From positions 64,046,899 through 64,110,898 of the forward strand of contig CM051457.1 of assembly GCA_028274465.1 (NCBI GenBank): a stretch of 64,000 nucleotides of DNA, in the 5' to 3' direction. The translations under genes were made by a program, and so were the position numbers. The notes below the pieces were generated by a model, which saw only the letters and a list, made by a program, of their open reading frames with translations, was not told the origin of the DNA and did no database searches. Positions 10,626-22,999 of this stretch are shown in pieces. Source of the DNA: Plantago ovata (taxonomy: Eukaryota > Streptophyta > Magnoliopsida > Lamiales > Plantaginaceae). The stretch's first letter is position 1; each line of letters opens with the position of its first letter.

Positions 10626-12083
10626 CTAATCAGGGAGGTCCTCATTGATGGGTATCGAATCAACAGGCATATTAGGTATTCTAGATAAATGATCTACTAC
10701 TAAATTCTCCCTACCAGCTCTATCCACTATGGTCAAATCAAAGTCTTGCAGCAAAAGGACCCAACAGATTAATCTAGGCTTAGAATCTTGCTTAGCTATC
10801 AAATGTCTCAAAGCAACATGATCAGTATGGACATTCACAGGATGGCCAATAATATAAGACCTAAACTTTTGTAAAGCAAAGACAACAGCTAAAAATTCCT
10901 TTTCAGTAGTTGTATAATTAACTTGCGTAGAGTCTAGAGTCTTACTAACATAATAAATCACACGATACTGCTTATCAACTTTTTGGCATAAAACAGCACC
11001 CATAGCAAAATTTGAACCATCACACATAATCTCAAAAGGAAGATTCCAATAAGGCGGCACAACAATGGGAGCAGAAACAAGTTTTTCCTTAAGGGTATTA
11101 AAAGCAACTAAGCATTCATTAGAGAAATGGAAAACCACATCTTTTGCAAGCAAGCTACTTAAAAGTTTAGCAATTTTCGAAAAATCTTTAATAAACCTCC
11201 TATGAAAACCTACATGGCCAAGAAAAGATTGCAATTCTTTCACACAAGTAGGTGGAGGAAGTTTTTCAATGATTTCGATCTTAGCCTTGTCTACCTCAAT
11301 ACCTCTTTCAGAAACTACATGTCCTAGAACAATGCCTTCTCTAACCATGTAATGACTCTTCTCCCAGCTTAAGGTCAAATTGCATTCAATGCACCTTTTC
11401 AAAACAAGATCTAATCTTTGCAAGCATTCATCAAACGAATCACCAAAAAGGGAAAAATCATCCATGAAAACTTCAACAAATTTAGTTACCATGTCAGAGA
11501 AAACAGAAAGCATGCACCTTTGAAAAGTGGCGGGAGAGTTGCATAGTCCAAATGGCATCCTCCTATAGGCAAATGTTCCGAATGGGCAAGTGAATGTCGT
11601 CTTCTCCTGAACCTCCGGTGCAATCGGAATCTGGTAGAAACCTGATAAACCATCAAGAAAACAATAAAACTTCCGCCCCGCAAGGCGGTTTAGCATGTCA
11701 TCTATAAATGGTAAAGGAAAGTGGTCTTTCTTAGTGGCGGCATTTAATCTTCTATAGTCAATGCACATCCGCCATCCAGTGGTCTTCCTAACCGGTACCA
11801 ACTCTCCCTTCTCATTCTCTTCCACCGTGACTCCTGATTTCTTAGGGACTACATGTACCGGGCTCACCCATCGACTATCAGGAATGGGGTAAATCATATC
11901 GGCATCTAGCAACTTGATCACTTCTTTCTTTACCACCTCTTGCATGGCCGGATTTATCCTTCGCTGAGGTTGCCTAACGGGTTTGGCATCTTGTTCTAGA
12001 GTGATGTTGTGCACACACCGTGTAGGGCTAATTCCTTTGATATCACTGATCCCCCATCCTATAGCTGCAGAATTTTCTTTCAA
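10626..12083 (-). CDS. Gypsy reverse transcriptase and RNase H
   Basis: A 485-residue open frame. Reverse transcriptase spans about residues 70-260, with [20 protein letters not shown], the [14 protein letters not shown] block and the catalytic FMDDFS (plant gypsy variant of YxDD). RNase H follows at about residues 345-465, with [35 protein letters not shown] and [10 protein letters not shown], carrying the expected Asp and Glu positions. The YTTTEKE and DHLSRI motifs are typical of the Athila/Tat branch. The enzyme copies element RNA into DNA. This is the longest pol frame of the family in the window. Confidence 0.92.
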   Translation of the reverse strand: MKENSAAIGWGISDIKGISPTRCVHNITLEQDAKPVRQPQRRINPAMQEVVKKEVIKLLDADMIYPIPDSRWVSPVHVVPKKSGVTVEENEKGELVPVRKTTGWRMCIDYRRLNAATKKDHFPLPFIDDMLNRLAGRKFYCFLDGLSGFYQIPIAPEVQEKTTFTCPFGTFAYRRMPFGLCNSPATFQRCMLSVFSDMVTKFVEVFMDDFSLFGDSFDECLQRLDLVLKRCIECNLTLSWEKSHYMVREGIVLGHVVSERGIEVDKAKIEIIEKLPPPTCVKELQSFLGHVGFHRRFIKDFSKIAKLLSSLLAKDVVFHFSNECLVAFNTLKEKLVSAPIVVPPYWNLPFEIMCDGSNFAMGAVLCQKVDKQYRVIYYVSKTLDSTQVNYTTTEKEFLAVVFALQKFRSYIIGHPVNVHTDHVALRHLIAKQDSKPRLICWVLLLQDFDLTIVDRAGRENLVVDHLSRIPNMPVDSIPINEDLPD

Positions 12084-12161
12084 TACTTCAATCAGCCTAC
12101 TTTCTTCATCGTTGGAGAGATGTGAGGAGACAATTACAGGCTTCTTCTGATTTTCTCCTAA

Positions 12162-12918
12162 CTACACATACTTGAGGTGCACAGGAAGCGGTTTCAATTC
12201 TAAGCTAGGCGCTTCAGGAAACCTACTTTCTTCCTCTTCTTCATCTAAAGGTTCAAGTACCTGCTCTCCTGCGGGAATTTCTAGGGTGCTATCCATTATT
12301 TCAACTAGTTCCCTTGCTTCTTCGGTCATGTAGCACGTCTCAGTTTGCATGGTCAGTGCCTCCTCAAGTGGTTCACGATCATCATGACAATGATGAAATT
12401 CAGAAGTCACGGACTCATAGCAATCGAGAAAATTTAACTCTTCCGCGACTTCCTTATCTCCGATGCTACATCCTACCAACTCAATCTTCTCGCCCATTAC
12501 CTCCATGGTTATTTTCTTGCCCTTAAGTTCAAGGCATGTGTTGGTAGTCGCCATGAACGGTCTCCCAGTAATACTACGTGCTCACGATATGGCTCTTTCC
12601 CTCGTCTGCAGACTTCATTACTACAAAATAAGCTGGGATTATCAATTTGTCCACCTTCACAAGGATGTCTTCTATTATCCCGACCGGCCTCTTCACACTT
12701 TGGTCTGCCATTTGGACGACCATATCAGTTGGTGTCAATTCTTCGAGTTCCAGGGCCTTGTACACCGAATAGGGCATTAAGTTAATGCTAGCTCCTAAGT
12801 CAAGCATTGCCTTCGTAGTTCGTCCATTCCCTAAGGCGATGTCGATGATGAAACTTCCAGGATCCTTTTTCTTCACGGGCAATCCGGCAATTGAGTTGAC
12901 CGTTTCAACCCCATTCAC
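12162..12918 (-). CDS. Gypsy aspartic protease and linker
   Basis: The frame at 12574-12918 contains ALGNGRTTKAMLDLGASINL, where LDLGAS is the LTR-element form of the aspartic protease D-[ST]-G-A-S motif, followed by a conserved VQMADQSVKRPVGIIEDI flap-like region. The frame at 12162-12554 is an acidic linker leading to reverse transcriptase. The protease cleaves the polyprotein during particle maturation. Two frames, fossil. Confidence 0.8.
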
Positions 12919-13021
12919 TTCCTTTCCTGAAGTAACCCTTTGTTCTTGATCTCACGAAAGAATTTCGTATAAGCTGGAATGTTTGGATTAACTCCAAGAG
13001 AGAGACATTGACTTCCACTAT

Positions 13022-14456
13022 TTACAGGCGTTGGAATAGGGGTGATTCTTGAATATCCTTCTTGGCTGGCTTGATCCGACTTGGGAATGGTACATGTGGC
13101 TTTGGAGGCACATATGGGTTAGAAGATTTGTGAAGTTCCCCTGGCGTACGAGTTCCTACCTCGACTTCGTCATCACCTATGTCTTCCACAGATGGTCTTG
13201 GTTCATAATTCCTTTCCGGAACTTCTTGAGGTTCTTTGGAACTTCCGCTAACCTCTTGTTCTGTGCTTGGTCCTGTATTTTCAGTCTCAGTAGATTTTAC
13301 CCGTTTAGGACGCACGAAGTTAGGAATTTTGGTCATCTTGCCTCCACGGAGTAGTAGATTCACATCTTCGCACTCATTCTCCTTGGTAGTAACAGCTGGA
13401 AGTGGCTCGGGATCAGTTTCAGGTGTCGCATCGGGAGAACTGGGGTCGTCCGATTCCCTGGAGTTGGGGGGCGATTTGCCCCCTACCTCGGGTGGTTTTC
13501 TCACTACTTCCAGGGGGGGTGTCCTCGACTGCTTTGCCACACCTTTCGCACTTCAACAGGCTAAGCTCCTTGATAAGTTGCTCAGTTACTTCGAACGCTT
13601 CAAAAGCCTTTTCGTTGCGAAGATTGTTCTCAGCTTGCCTTGCGTGTGTTATGTCGAAAACACTCTCAATGGCTTTAATCCCTGCGTAAAACGCAAGTTC
13701 CTCCTCCTCACTGATGTCTTCGTCCTCAGAATATCCTTCGCATAACCCGCCAGTTTCACCCTGATTTGAATATATGTTGGTGACTTCATTCGACATTAGT
13801 TTCTCGGATTGTGCGGATCCATTGGCGTACTTTTGAAAGACCTTCACTGCCTCTTCAAATGTACATTCTTCTAAACCTCCACACATCCCATCCACTTGAA
13901 GCCTAACTTCATCACGTAGTCCTCCAACAAAAAACCAAATCAGCTCCCCGTCGTCGAAACGGTGGTGGGGGCACTCACGTTTATACAGCTCAAAACGTTC
14001 ATAGGTGTCACAGAACCGCTCGTATTCTCCTTGCTTGAAGTGTTCGATCCGATTCCGCAGTGCAATCGTCTCATGGTAAGGCATGAAACGTGCCAAGAAC
14101 TCCTCTACTACTCAGCTCCAGGTCCTCAGTGATCCTGGTGCTAACCTTTCTATCCAAATCCTTGGTTCATATCCCAGAGCAAAAGAAAATAATTTCCTGC
14201 ATAATTGGTCCTCGGTGAACCCCTTTGCCGGAACTTTTGCTATTTCTTCCTCATAGGACCTGATGAAGCTTAACGGATTCATCCCCACTCCATCTTCGAA
14301 CCTCGGAATCCTTCTCACTACAGAACTCGTTACCTCATACCCTAATAACTCTTCTTCCAAGAATATAGCTGACCCTTTCCTAACTTGCGAGAACGTAGGT
14401 GTCAAGCGAGCTTTTAAGGTCGTCATACCTGGAAATCTGGAACAGGAGTAACTCAA
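13022..14456 (-). CDS. Gypsy gag, type 1
   Basis: Frames at 14112-14456, 13419-14096 and 13022-13540 together cover a retrotransposon gag (Pfam Retrotrans_gag type). It starts MSYSCSRFPGMTTLKARLTP about 180 nt inside the primer site. The diagnostic block is FMPYHETIALRNRIEHFKQG ... YKRECPHHRF ... LIWFFVGGLR. No CCHC zinc knuckle is seen. The same gag type is carried by units B and C, but not by the plus-strand relative at 32806. A few breaks; fossil. Confidence 0.82.
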
Positions 14457-14635
14457 AACTGAAAATTAGTCTCGTTAGAAATTTCTAAGATCAAGAAAAT
14501 TTCTAAAAAACGAATACTACTAAGACTAGGAAAGGGGTATCAGAGAGAGAGATTAAATAGGAAAACTAAAAACTACTAGAACTAGGAATTGAATGCTGAA
14601 ATTATAAACAAATTAAACAAAAAAAAGGAGTATAG

Positions 14636-14653
14636 TCCCCGACAGAGGCGCCA
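14636..14653 (-). promoter_or_regulatory. Primer-binding site (tRNA-Asp type) of element A
   Basis: Minus strand reads TGGCGCCTCTGTCGGGGA, close to TGGCGCCGTTGCCGGGGA, the complement of the plant tRNA-Asp 3' end used by Athila/Tat elements and seen exactly at 34008-34025. It lies three bases inside the LTR. Confidence 0.88.
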
Positions 14654-14656
14654 ATT

Positions 14657-15908
14657 TGATGAACTTGGAATTGTCGGGTTCCAATTAATCAAATAAATTT
14701 GTATTTAGCCAAAGGCAATTCACAACTACAACGAAAACCGTAGTGTAGCAGTAGAATAACCTCGAGTGTCGATCTCTAAGGACTATAACTAGCTTTATCT
14801 AATTTAACTTGAGAATATAAAATAGCAGGCGGCTTAGCAAAGGTTTTTCATAACAGATAATGGAGATTGGTGATAGTATGGTCATTTAAAGCATAGCAGG
14901 TTAATAATCATGCATAAATTCCCCGGTTTTGCATAGAGATCTTTGATCAATGAGTTGTCCAGTTGTAATTATTCAACACTACGAAGATATAGATTTAGAT
15001 AGATCAAAAGATCAATGAATTGTCCAATTGTGTTCAGTAATTATTCAACAATACGAAGATAAAGATTTAGATAGATCAAAGAAATAAAGCAATAACTCTA
15101 GGTATAATGCGCGATATAGCCATTAGCATAATTATTAACCCTTCGCTAAGAAATCACATACTATCACCAACGAGAAGTTTAGCTACTCATAGTTGCCATG
15201 CAATCAACAGAAATCATACCATGAATGAATAAAAATATGATGAAAGATATATAAAAATAAGTAGAAAAACTGTAAGATACAATGTTACCGAAGGTTGTCA
15301 ATCTCCGAAAAATCGCGATCTTACAAGCTCCAAATTGCTAAGAAAAAGTATCTCCTAAGCTAAGAACCCCCAGAACAGGCTCTGGGAAATTTCTACCTAA
15401 AACTACAGACAAAGGTGAGAGGAAAGGTCTGGAAAAGTATGAAAAACGGAGAAAAACTGAGCAACTATATATAGGCTTCGAATTGTGTGGGGTGAAGGGC
15501 CCCACACACCGGGCGATTCGCCTGGTGTGGGGCGATTCGCCCCACATCCCGAGCGACTCGCCCGGGAGTAAATTTCGGCCAGATACGCGTTTTTGGATTT
15601 CTTCCCCTTTTCGGACTCGTTTCTGACTTCTAGTGACCTTCTAGCCTCCAGATTCGACCCCTAGACTTCAAATCCTATCCGGAATCTTTCAGATACTCCA
15701 ATTAGGCTTCTGGAACACCAATTCCTTGTCTACCTCAATATAATTGCCCGGAAAACCTCGTTTTTCAACCAAAACCTGTAAAATAAAAAGTAAAGGGAAA
15801 CGTGACACTATTCTAATAAAATGCACTAAAATATAGCTAAATTAACATAGATGATAGCTAAAATAGGTGAAAAAGACTCAAATGAAAGTGTAAAATACAC
15901 ATTCATCT
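14657..15908 (-). repeat. 5' LTR of gypsy element A
   Basis: About 1252 bp. On the minus strand it begins with a slightly diverged TGATGAATGTG-like end and ends TTCATCA before the primer site. It is plainly the same LTR as 32806-34004 and 40333-41532. A TATA box (TATATATAG, minus strand, 15465-15473) lies just downstream of a cluster of GGCGATTCGCC palindromes (about 15485-15568), marking the promoter. Confidence 0.88.
15465..15473 (-). promoter_or_regulatory. LTR TATA box of element A
   Basis: TATATATAG on the minus strand inside the LTR. Matching boxes lie at 20505-20513 (unit B LTR), 23877-23885 (unit C LTR), 33256-33262 and 40781-40789 (plus-strand relative), each just downstream of the GC-rich palindrome cluster. 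Position conservation across five LTRs supports a promoter role. Confidence 0.7.
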
Positions 15909-16129
15909 GTATTCAAGTATCAAAAGATAAATCTGAGATGGGAACTCAGCAAAGAGCAAGATTTCTTCTCACTAAAAGAAAATTTACCTAAAAATATCTC
16001 AATATAAAAGGATTTACTGAGACGGGAACTCAGGAATATCATTGACCCAAAGACAAATGAGATATTTGATTGGGAACTTTCAGCAACTACAAGGCTTGTT
16101 AATTAAAGAGTAATTGCTAAAGTCAGAAG
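15909..16129. other. Unassigned 220 bp between gypsy A and unit B
   Basis: No match to the LTRs or internal regions seen elsewhere in the window. It contains a loosely repeated block of the form GAGATGGGAACTCAG/GAGACGGGAACTCAG about 90 bp apart, and two TCAGCAA heptamers. It may be a remnant of another element at which A and B were joined. No coding potential is visible. Confidence 0.5.
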
Positions 16130-16607
16130 GATAGAGAGAGGTGAGAAAGTAGGCTTGGAAAGATATGATTTACGGAGAAAAAACTCGCAACTATATATAG
16201 GCCCGGAAATTGCCCGCGGCGGTTCGCCCGAGGCACGGGGCGGTTCGCCCCACAGTGTAAACGCGAAATTTTCGCGTTTTCGACGCGGTTTTGGATTTCT
16301 TCACCTTTTCGGACTCGGTTTATGACTTCTAGTAGCCTTCTAAACTCCAGATTCGGCCCCTAGACTCCAAATCCTATCCGGAAACCTTCAGATACTCCAA
16401 ATATGCTTCTGGAACACCAATTCCTTGTAGACTTCAATATAAATGCCCGTAATTCTCCGAATTTCAACCAAAACCTGTAAAATAAAATCTAAAGGGAAAC
16501 GTGACACTATTCTAATAAAATGTACTAAAATATAGCTAAATTAGCGTAGAGGATAGCTAAATTAGGTGAAAAAGACTCGAATGAAAGTGTAAAATACACA
16601 TTCATCA
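16130..16607 (-). repeat. Partial 3' LTR of gypsy unit B
   Basis: About 480 bp matching the promoter-distal part of the LTR at 19656-20921, including the palindrome cluster and the TTCATCA end. Directly inside it the minus strand reads GGTTCGGTTTGGGGAGTT, the polypurine tract, identical in type to that at 40315-40332. Confidence 0.82.
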
Positions 16608-18077
16608 AACTCCCCAAACCGAACCTTTGCTTGTCCTCGAACAACTAAGCTAGACTCTAATACGAAAAACATGCAAGACACAAAATGGAGTTTCATGCCA
16701 AATAAAATGAACTAATCTACTCAATCTATCAAATAACATATGAACAAAAACCATATAAATCAAAGCATGAATATAGGTTGAAGAATACCTCGATTAACTT
16801 ATACACATCCACATAAGCACTTATGTCAAGACAAGATAGTCTCTCGTAACATTCTCTACCTGGACCTAGTCAGTGACGACGTAATGATGCATGCTAAGAT
16901 TTGAATGGTTGCCCCGTGCCTATGAAACTGAGGACTTACTGCTGTTCCACCATGTTAAGACTTTTCCTCAAAAGAGGTCGAACCAGTACTGGCTCTCATC
17001 AAACGAAGGAGGGTTCCCTATAAAAGATAACACTCCCCTATTCTACCCATCTCTCAAGTAAAGTCTTAAACTATTCACCACTTCCTGAATGGCAGGACGA
17101 GGGTGGTCTAGAACAGATGACACTTAAGACAAAAAAGATAAAAAATAGAAAAACACAATTACGAACAATACGAAAAATGGAAAAGACTCAATACTTTGCT
17201 AAACTGCTATTTGGCTTTTCTTTTTTGGACCCTTCTTTGCTTTTTTGTGGTCTTCTTTTTTTTTCTTTTTTTTTTCTTTCCAGATTCTTTTTTCATTTTC
17301 TTTTTCCTTTTTTTTTCTGGAATTTTTCCTTTTTTTTTCGATTTTTTTTTCTAGCCAGCAGTAGCATAACAAAGAGAGAAACAAAAAGACTCACACGACT
17401 TCCCCAAACCTATTCGGAAGAATAGGTTAGAGTACAAAATTCACGAAAAAGAAAAAATAAACTCACGATACGAAGAATGAAAAACAGAAACAAGTCTATG
17501 ATGGTGTAACCCCCTCCCCAAACCTATTCGGAAGAATAGGTTATAAACAAAGGATCACACAAACTCACACTACCTCCTTCCTAGGCATTTAGCAATCTCA
17601 AAGCATGGTGAAGACTTGTTGCCTCTTAGGTACATAATTACTCGGGAAAACAACCATAAGACCCTAACATGCATCATCCTATTATCAGGCCTTCGTGAAC
17701 CGCAGTAGAGAAAACACCACTAAGTGATGTCGAGACTACCATGCTTAACTAAGTGCAATACATAAATGAGACAAGCCAAGCGAGAAAAACCTCAAACAAA
17801 TTCATAGAGATGAAGCATACGATTAATGGCATAGTTAGTTGATCTACCCAATATAAGAGTTCAAAAAATTCGGCAATAAAACTCCATATAAAACATGCAA
17901 GACTATCCTAGGAAAGCAGTAAACGTGCAAATGCAATTAAAAAAAAACAAGACTATCCTACTCAACATCACAAAGCCAAACAATACTTAACATCATGGTT
18001 CACATCCCATCCCCCTCATGAAACTTAAGCTAGTCCCTAGCAAAAGAGAATGGGTAAATAAAAAGTGATACTAGATG
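16608..18077 (-). other. 3' noncoding region of gypsy unit B
   Basis: About 1.5 kb without a credible gene. It holds a pyrimidine-only stretch (about 17215-17350, purine on the element sense strand) and two copies of a hairpin with 9-bp stem AACCTATTC/GAATAGGTT (17407-17428 and 17521-17542), each next to a TTTGGGGA tract on the minus strand. The same arrangement occurs on the plus-strand relative at 39389-39725. Open frames in the pyrimidine stretch are low-complexity artefacts. Confidence 0.7.
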
Positions 18078-19432
18078 TTACCGAATGGTTTGGCCTCGGT
18101 CGGTTGAGTATTCAAGAATGGACTCAAGAGTACCTCCCCACGGTGGCCGCCATTCTCTTGGTCCGATGTAGCAAACAGACCTAGGAAGCTTCAAAGATCT
18201 CACCATGGTGAATGGACTGGTTTGCTTTGCAGGCACATCCAATAAGGACTTCATCAATAGGAGGACATTCACTTTGACTTCATCGAGGTGCTTGTTTAGT
18301 GGTGGCTCCTGTGTATCTTGCTTGTCAAGCTTTCCACCTTGGAGAAGTAGATTCACCTCTTTGTACTTAAGAACCTCAGTAGTAACGGAAGGAAGTGGTT
18401 TTGGGTTGATGCGAATGTCTGGGAGTAAAGAAACAGGGGAGCTGGGGTCGTCCAGCTCACTGGTCATGGGAGGCGGTTCTCCCCCCATGCTAGGCGACTC
18501 GCCCCCCACCTCCAGGGGGCGTCGCCTTCCAATCCTTTCTCCTCTTCAAGTTCTCGAACTTCTTCTACTTCAGCACAATTCAACAAGCTGAATTCTTCCG
18601 TAAGATGCTCAGTTACTTCAACTTCTTCAACAACTTTTGCTATACGAAGGTCATCTTCAACTTGCTCGGCATGTGCATCTTCCTCACTGATTTCTTCGGT
18701 TTCAAAATATTCCTCGGATGAGCTTCCTGCTTCACCTCGATCTACTTCCTTTGCGGTGATGTGAATTGGTATGACCTCATCGGATTGTGTTGAACCTCTG
18801 GCGTACTTACGGAGGACTTCTTCTGCCTCGTCGACCGTACATTCTCCCAGACCGCCGCTCAACTGATCCACTCTAAGTCGTTCCTCTTCACGAAGTCCAC
18901 CAACGAAGCACCAAATCAACTCCCCATCTTCGAAACGGTGATGGGGGCACTCACGTTTATACATCTCAAAACGTTCGTGGGCGTCACAAAACTGCTCATA
19001 CTCTCCTTTCTCGAAATATTGGATCCTTTCACGTAAGGCAATCGTCTCATGATAAGGCATGAACCGCGCCAAGAACTCCTCTACTACTTGGCCCCAAGTT
19101 TTCAGCGATCCTGGTTCAAACCTTGCAATCCAACGCCTCGGCTCATACCCAAGAGCAAAAGAAAATAGTTTTCTGCACAATTGGTCCTTTGTAAACCCTT
19201 CTGCTGGAATTCTTTCTATTTCCTCCTCATAGGATCGAATGAAACTCCATGGGTGCATCCCTGCTCCATCTTCGTACCTCGGTAAGTACCTCACCATGGA
19301 CTCCGTCACCTCATACCTTCTTAACTCGTCGTCCAGGTATATGGATGATCCTCTCCTCACCTGCGAGAATTGGGGTGTCATGCGAGCGCGCATGGACATC
19401 ATACCTGTATGTCTGTAGTAAAAGTAACTCAA
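18078..19432 (-). CDS. Gypsy gag, type 1, in unit B
   Basis: Two overlapping open frames (18464-19432 and 18078-18509) encode the same gag as unit C. The first starts MSYFYYRHTGMMSMRARMTP and contains FMPYHETIALRERIQYFEKG and CPHHRFEDGELIWCFVGGLR. The tail ends with a segment around PPWGGTLESILEYSTDRGQT, which is joined directly to the 3' noncoding region, with no pol. Nucleotide identity to 21442-22797 is very high. Fossil, with few breaks. Confidence 0.8.
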
Positions 19433-19655
19433 AACTAAAAATTAGCCTCGTTAGAAATTTCGAAAATCGAGAATATTTCTAGATATCGAATACTACTAAG
19501 GCTAGGAAAGGAGAATTAGAAACAGACTAGGAAAGTAGTATCAGAGAGAGATTAAATAGGAAAACTAAAACTAATAGAATTAGGAATCTAAAGCTGTAAA
19601 TATAAACAAATTAAACAGAAAAAAAGGAGTATAGTCGGGGACAGCGGTGCCAATT

Positions 19656-20921
19656 TGATGAACGTGTCAGATTCAGTCAAATAAATTTGTATTTAGCCAA
19701 AGGCAATCCACAACTACAACGAAAACAGTAGTGTAGTAGCAGAATGACTCGAGTGTCGTTCTCTCAGGACTATAACTAGCTTTATCTATTTAACAAGAGA
19801 ATATAAAACAGCAGATAAAAAGCAATAGGGGGTTTTCAAGCAGATAATGGAGGTTGGTGATAGTATGGTCCTTCTTAACATAATGGGTCGATAATCATGC
19901 ATAAATTCCTCGGTCTTGCATAGAGATCTTTGAATGAATCTTGGGTCCTGTTGTAAGTATTGTGCACTACGAAGATAATATGGGTCTGACCTGTCAACAA
20001 CTAACGTCCTATTGTGTTCCGTAATCATTCAACACTACGAAGATAATTTAGTCTGATTGGTCGACAAGTGTCCTAGTGTGCATAATGATCAATACAACAT
20101 ACGAGAATTTTGGTGTTCAACTCATCAACGAAATAAAGCAATGACACGGAGTATAATGCGCGATATAGCCATTTGCATGATTTAATTCCCTCGCTAAGAA
20201 TTCACATACTACCATCAACGATAAATTTAGCTACTCATAATGTGCATGCAATCAATAGCAATCATAGAACAAAACATATTGAAAGAATATAAAATAAGTA
20301 GATAAAAGTTGTAAGATACAAAGTTACCGAAGGTTGTCAATCTCCGGAGGATTGCGATCCTACGTGCTCCAATGTGCTATGAAAAAGTATCCCCTAAGCT
20401 ATGGAACTCCCAGGACAGGCCCCGAGAAGTTCCTACCTAAAACTATATAGAGAGGTGAGAAAGTAGGCTTGGAAAGATATGATTTTCGGAGAGAAAACTC
20501 GCAACTATATATAGGCCCGGAAATTGCCCGCGGCGGTTCGCCTGAGGCACGGGGCGGTTCGCCCCACAGTGTAAACGCGAAATTTTCGCGTTTTCGACGC
20601 GTTTTTGGATTTCTTCACCTTTTCGGACTCGGTTTATGACTTCTAGTAGCCTTCTAACCTCCAGATTCGGCCCCTAGACTCCAAATCCTATCCGGAAACC
20701 TTCAGATACTCCAAATATGCTTCTGGAACACCAATTCCTTGTAGACTTCAATATAAATGCCCGTAATTCTCCGAATTTCAACCAAAACCTGTAAAATAAA
20801 ATCTAAAGGGAAACGTGACACTATTCTAATAAAATGTACTAAAATATAGCTAAATTAGCGTAGAGGATAGCTAAATTAGGTGAAAAAGACTCGAATGAAA
20901 GTGTAAAATACACATTCATCA
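19656..20921 (-). repeat. Full LTR shared by gypsy units B and C
   Basis: 1266 bp with minus-strand ends TGATGAATGTG and TTCATCA, flanked on the left by the gag leader and primer site of B and on the right by internal sequence of C. Serving two units at once indicates a recombined tandem rather than two independent insertions. Confidence 0.85.
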
Positions 20922-21441
20922 CACACTACCTCACACTACCTCCTTCCTAGGCATTTAGCAATCTCAAAGCATGGTGAAGACTTGTTGCCTCTTAGGTACA
21001 TAATTACTCGGGAAAACAACCATAAGACCCTAACATGCATCATCCTATTATAAAGGCCTTCGTGAACCGCATTAGAGAAAACATCACTAAGTGATGTCGA
21101 GACTACCAAGCTCAACTAAGTGCAATACATAAATGTGACAAGCCAAGCGAGAAAACCCTCAAACAAATTCATAGAAATGAAGCATACGATTAATGACATA
21201 GTTAGCTGATCTACCCAATAAAAAGTTCAAAAAATTCGGCAATAAACTCCATATAAAACATGCAAAACTATCCTAGGAAAGCAGTAAACGTGCAAATGCA
21301 ATTAAAAAAAACAAGACTATCCTACTCAACATCACAAAGCCAAACAATACTTAACATCATGGTTCACATCTCATCCCCTTCATGAAACTTAAGCTAGTCC
21401 CTAGCAAAAGAGAATGAGTAAATAAAAAGTGATACTGGATG

Positions 21442-22797
21442 TTACCGAACAGTTTGGCCTCGGTCGGCTGAGTATTCAAGAATGGACTCAAGAGTACCTC
21501 CCCACGGTGGCCGCCATTCTCTTGGTCCGATGTAGCAAAGAGACCTAGGAAGCTTCAAAGATCTCACCATGGTGAATGGACTGGTTTGCTTTGCAGGCAC
21601 ATCCAATAAGGACTTCATCAATAGGAGGACATTCACTTTGACTTCATCGAGGTGCTTGTTTAGTGGTGGCTCCTGTGTATCTTGCTTGTCAAGCTTTCCA
21701 CCTCGGAGAAGTAGATTCACCTCTTTGTACTTAAGAACCTCAGTAGTAACGGAAGGAAGTGGTTTTGGGTTGATGCGAATGTCTGGGAGTAAAGAAACAG
21801 GGGAGCTGTGGTCGTCCACCTCACTGGTCATGGGAGGCGGTTCTCCCCCCAGGCTGGGCGACTCGCCCCCCACCTCGAGGGGGGCGTCGCCTTCCAATCC
21901 TTTCTCCTCTTCAAGTTCTCGAACCTCTTCTACTTCAGCACAATTCAACAAGCTGAATTCTTTCGTAAGATGCTCAGTTACTTCAACTACTTCAACAACT
22001 TTTGCTATACGAAGGTCATCTTCAACTTGCTCGGCATGAGCATCTTCCTCACTGATTTCTTCGATTTCAAAATACTCCTCGGATGAGCTTCCTGCTTCAC
22101 CTCGATCTACTTCCTTTGCGGTGATGTGAATTGGTATGACCTCATCGGATTGTGTTGAACCTCTGGCGTACTTACGGAGGACTTCTTCTGCCTCGTCGAC
22201 CGTACATTCTCCCAGACCGCCGCTCAACTGATCCACTCTAAGTCGTTCCTCTTCACGAAGTCCACCAACGAAGCACCAAATCAACTCCCCATCTTCGAAA
22301 CGGTGATGGGGGCACTCACGTTTATACATCTCAAAACGTTCGTAGGCGTCACAAAACTGCTCATACTCTCCTTGCTCGAAATATTGGATCCTATCACGTA
22401 AGGCAATTGTCTCATGATAAGGCATGAACCGCGCCAAGAACTCCTCTACTACTTGGCCCCAAGTTTTCAGCGATCCTGGTTCAAACCTTGCAATCCAACG
22501 CCTCGGTTCATACCCAAGAGCAAAAGAAAATAGTTTCCTGCATAATTGGTCCTTAGTAAACCCTTCTGCTGGAATTCTTTCTATTTCCTCCTCATAGGAT
22601 CGAATGAAACTCCATGGGTCCATCCCTACTCCATCTTCGTACCTCGTTAAGTACCTCACCATGGACTCCGTCACCTCATACCTCCTTAACTCGTCTTCCA
22701 GGTATATGGAAGATCCTCTCCTCACCTGCGAGAATTGGGGTGTCATGCGAGCGCGCATGGACATCATACCTGTATGTCTGTAGTAAGAGTAACTCAA
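21442..22797 (-). CDS. Gypsy gag, type 1, intact frame in unit C
   Basis: A 451-residue open frame. The gag core is at about residues 60-215 (WSFIRSYEEEIERIPAEGF, FMPYHETIALRDRIQYFEQG, CPHHRFEDGELIWCFVGGLR). Residues about 245-320 are very acidic. The C-terminal 110 residues are Pro-rich, then end in PPWGGTLESILEYSADRGQT. No zinc knuckle is present. The length and open frame suggest selection for gag until recently, in an element that carries no pol. It sits about 220 nt from the primer site. Confidence 0.85.
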   Translation of the reverse strand: MSYSYYRHTGMMSMRARMTPQFSQVRRGSSIYLEDELRRYEVTESMVRYLTRYEDGVGMDPWSFIRSYEEEIERIPAEGFTKDQLCRKLFSFALGYEPRRWIARFEPGSLKTWGQVVEEFLARFMPYHETIALRDRIQYFEQGEYEQFCDAYERFEMYKRECPHHRFEDGELIWCFVGGLREEERLRVDQLSGGLGECTVDEAEEVLRKYARGSTQSDEVIPIHITAKEVDRGEAGSSSEEYFEIEEISEEDAHAEQVEDDLRIAKVVEVVEVTEHLTKEFSLLNCAEVEEVRELEEEKGLEGDAPLEVGGESPSLGGEPPPMTSEVDDHSSPVSLLPDIRINPKPLPSVTTEVLKYKEVNLLLRGGKLDKQDTQEPPLNKHLDEVKVNVLLLMKSLLDVPAKQTSPFTMVRSLKLPRSLCYIGPREWRPPWGGTLESILEYSADRGQTVR

Positions 22798-22999
22798 AAC
22801 TAAAAATTAGCCTCGTTAGAAATTTCGAAAAATCGAGAATAAATCTAGATATCGAATACTACTAAGGCTAGGAAAGGGAAATTAGAAACTGACTAGGAAA
22901 GCAGTATCAGAGAGACATTGAAAAGGAAAACTAAAACTAGTAGAATTAGGAATCTAAAGCTGTAAATATAAACAAATTAAATAGAAAAAAGGAGTATAG

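Larger units (their letters stand above)
8803..15908 (-). mobile_element. Ty3/gypsy element A, Athila/Tat-like, pol-bearing
   Basis: On the minus strand: 5' LTR (14657-15908), tRNA-Asp primer site, gag, protease, reverse transcriptase with RNase H, integrase and a 3' noncoding tail that ends at the assembly gap. PR-RT-RH-IN order is gypsy. The tail at 8803-9300 matches that of units B and C (17660-18050 and 21025-21440), tying them to one family. There are several breaks, and the 3' LTR is not present in the window. It is the only copy of this family here with reverse transcriptase and integrase, so it resembles the helper type for the others. Confidence 0.9.
16130..20921 (-). mobile_element. 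Gypsy unit B, gag-only member of the element A family
   Basis: Left to right: partial 3' LTR (16130-16607), polypurine tract, long 3' noncoding region, gag, primer site (19635-19652, diverged) and a full 5' LTR (19656-20921). There is no reverse transcriptase or integrase between gag and the tail, so it is a nonautonomous member that would need proteins from copies like A. The 5' LTR is also the 3'-side LTR of unit C. Confidence 0.82.

Noticed and set aside
13236-13745. 169-residue plus-strand frame in the gypsy gag region
   Set aside because: Antisense shadow of the acidic, low-complexity part of gag.
17117-17425. Phe-rich 102-residue frame, and the Lys-rich frame opposite
   Set aside because: They are the two readings of a pyrimidine/purine tract; the same tract gives similar frames at 39495-39762.
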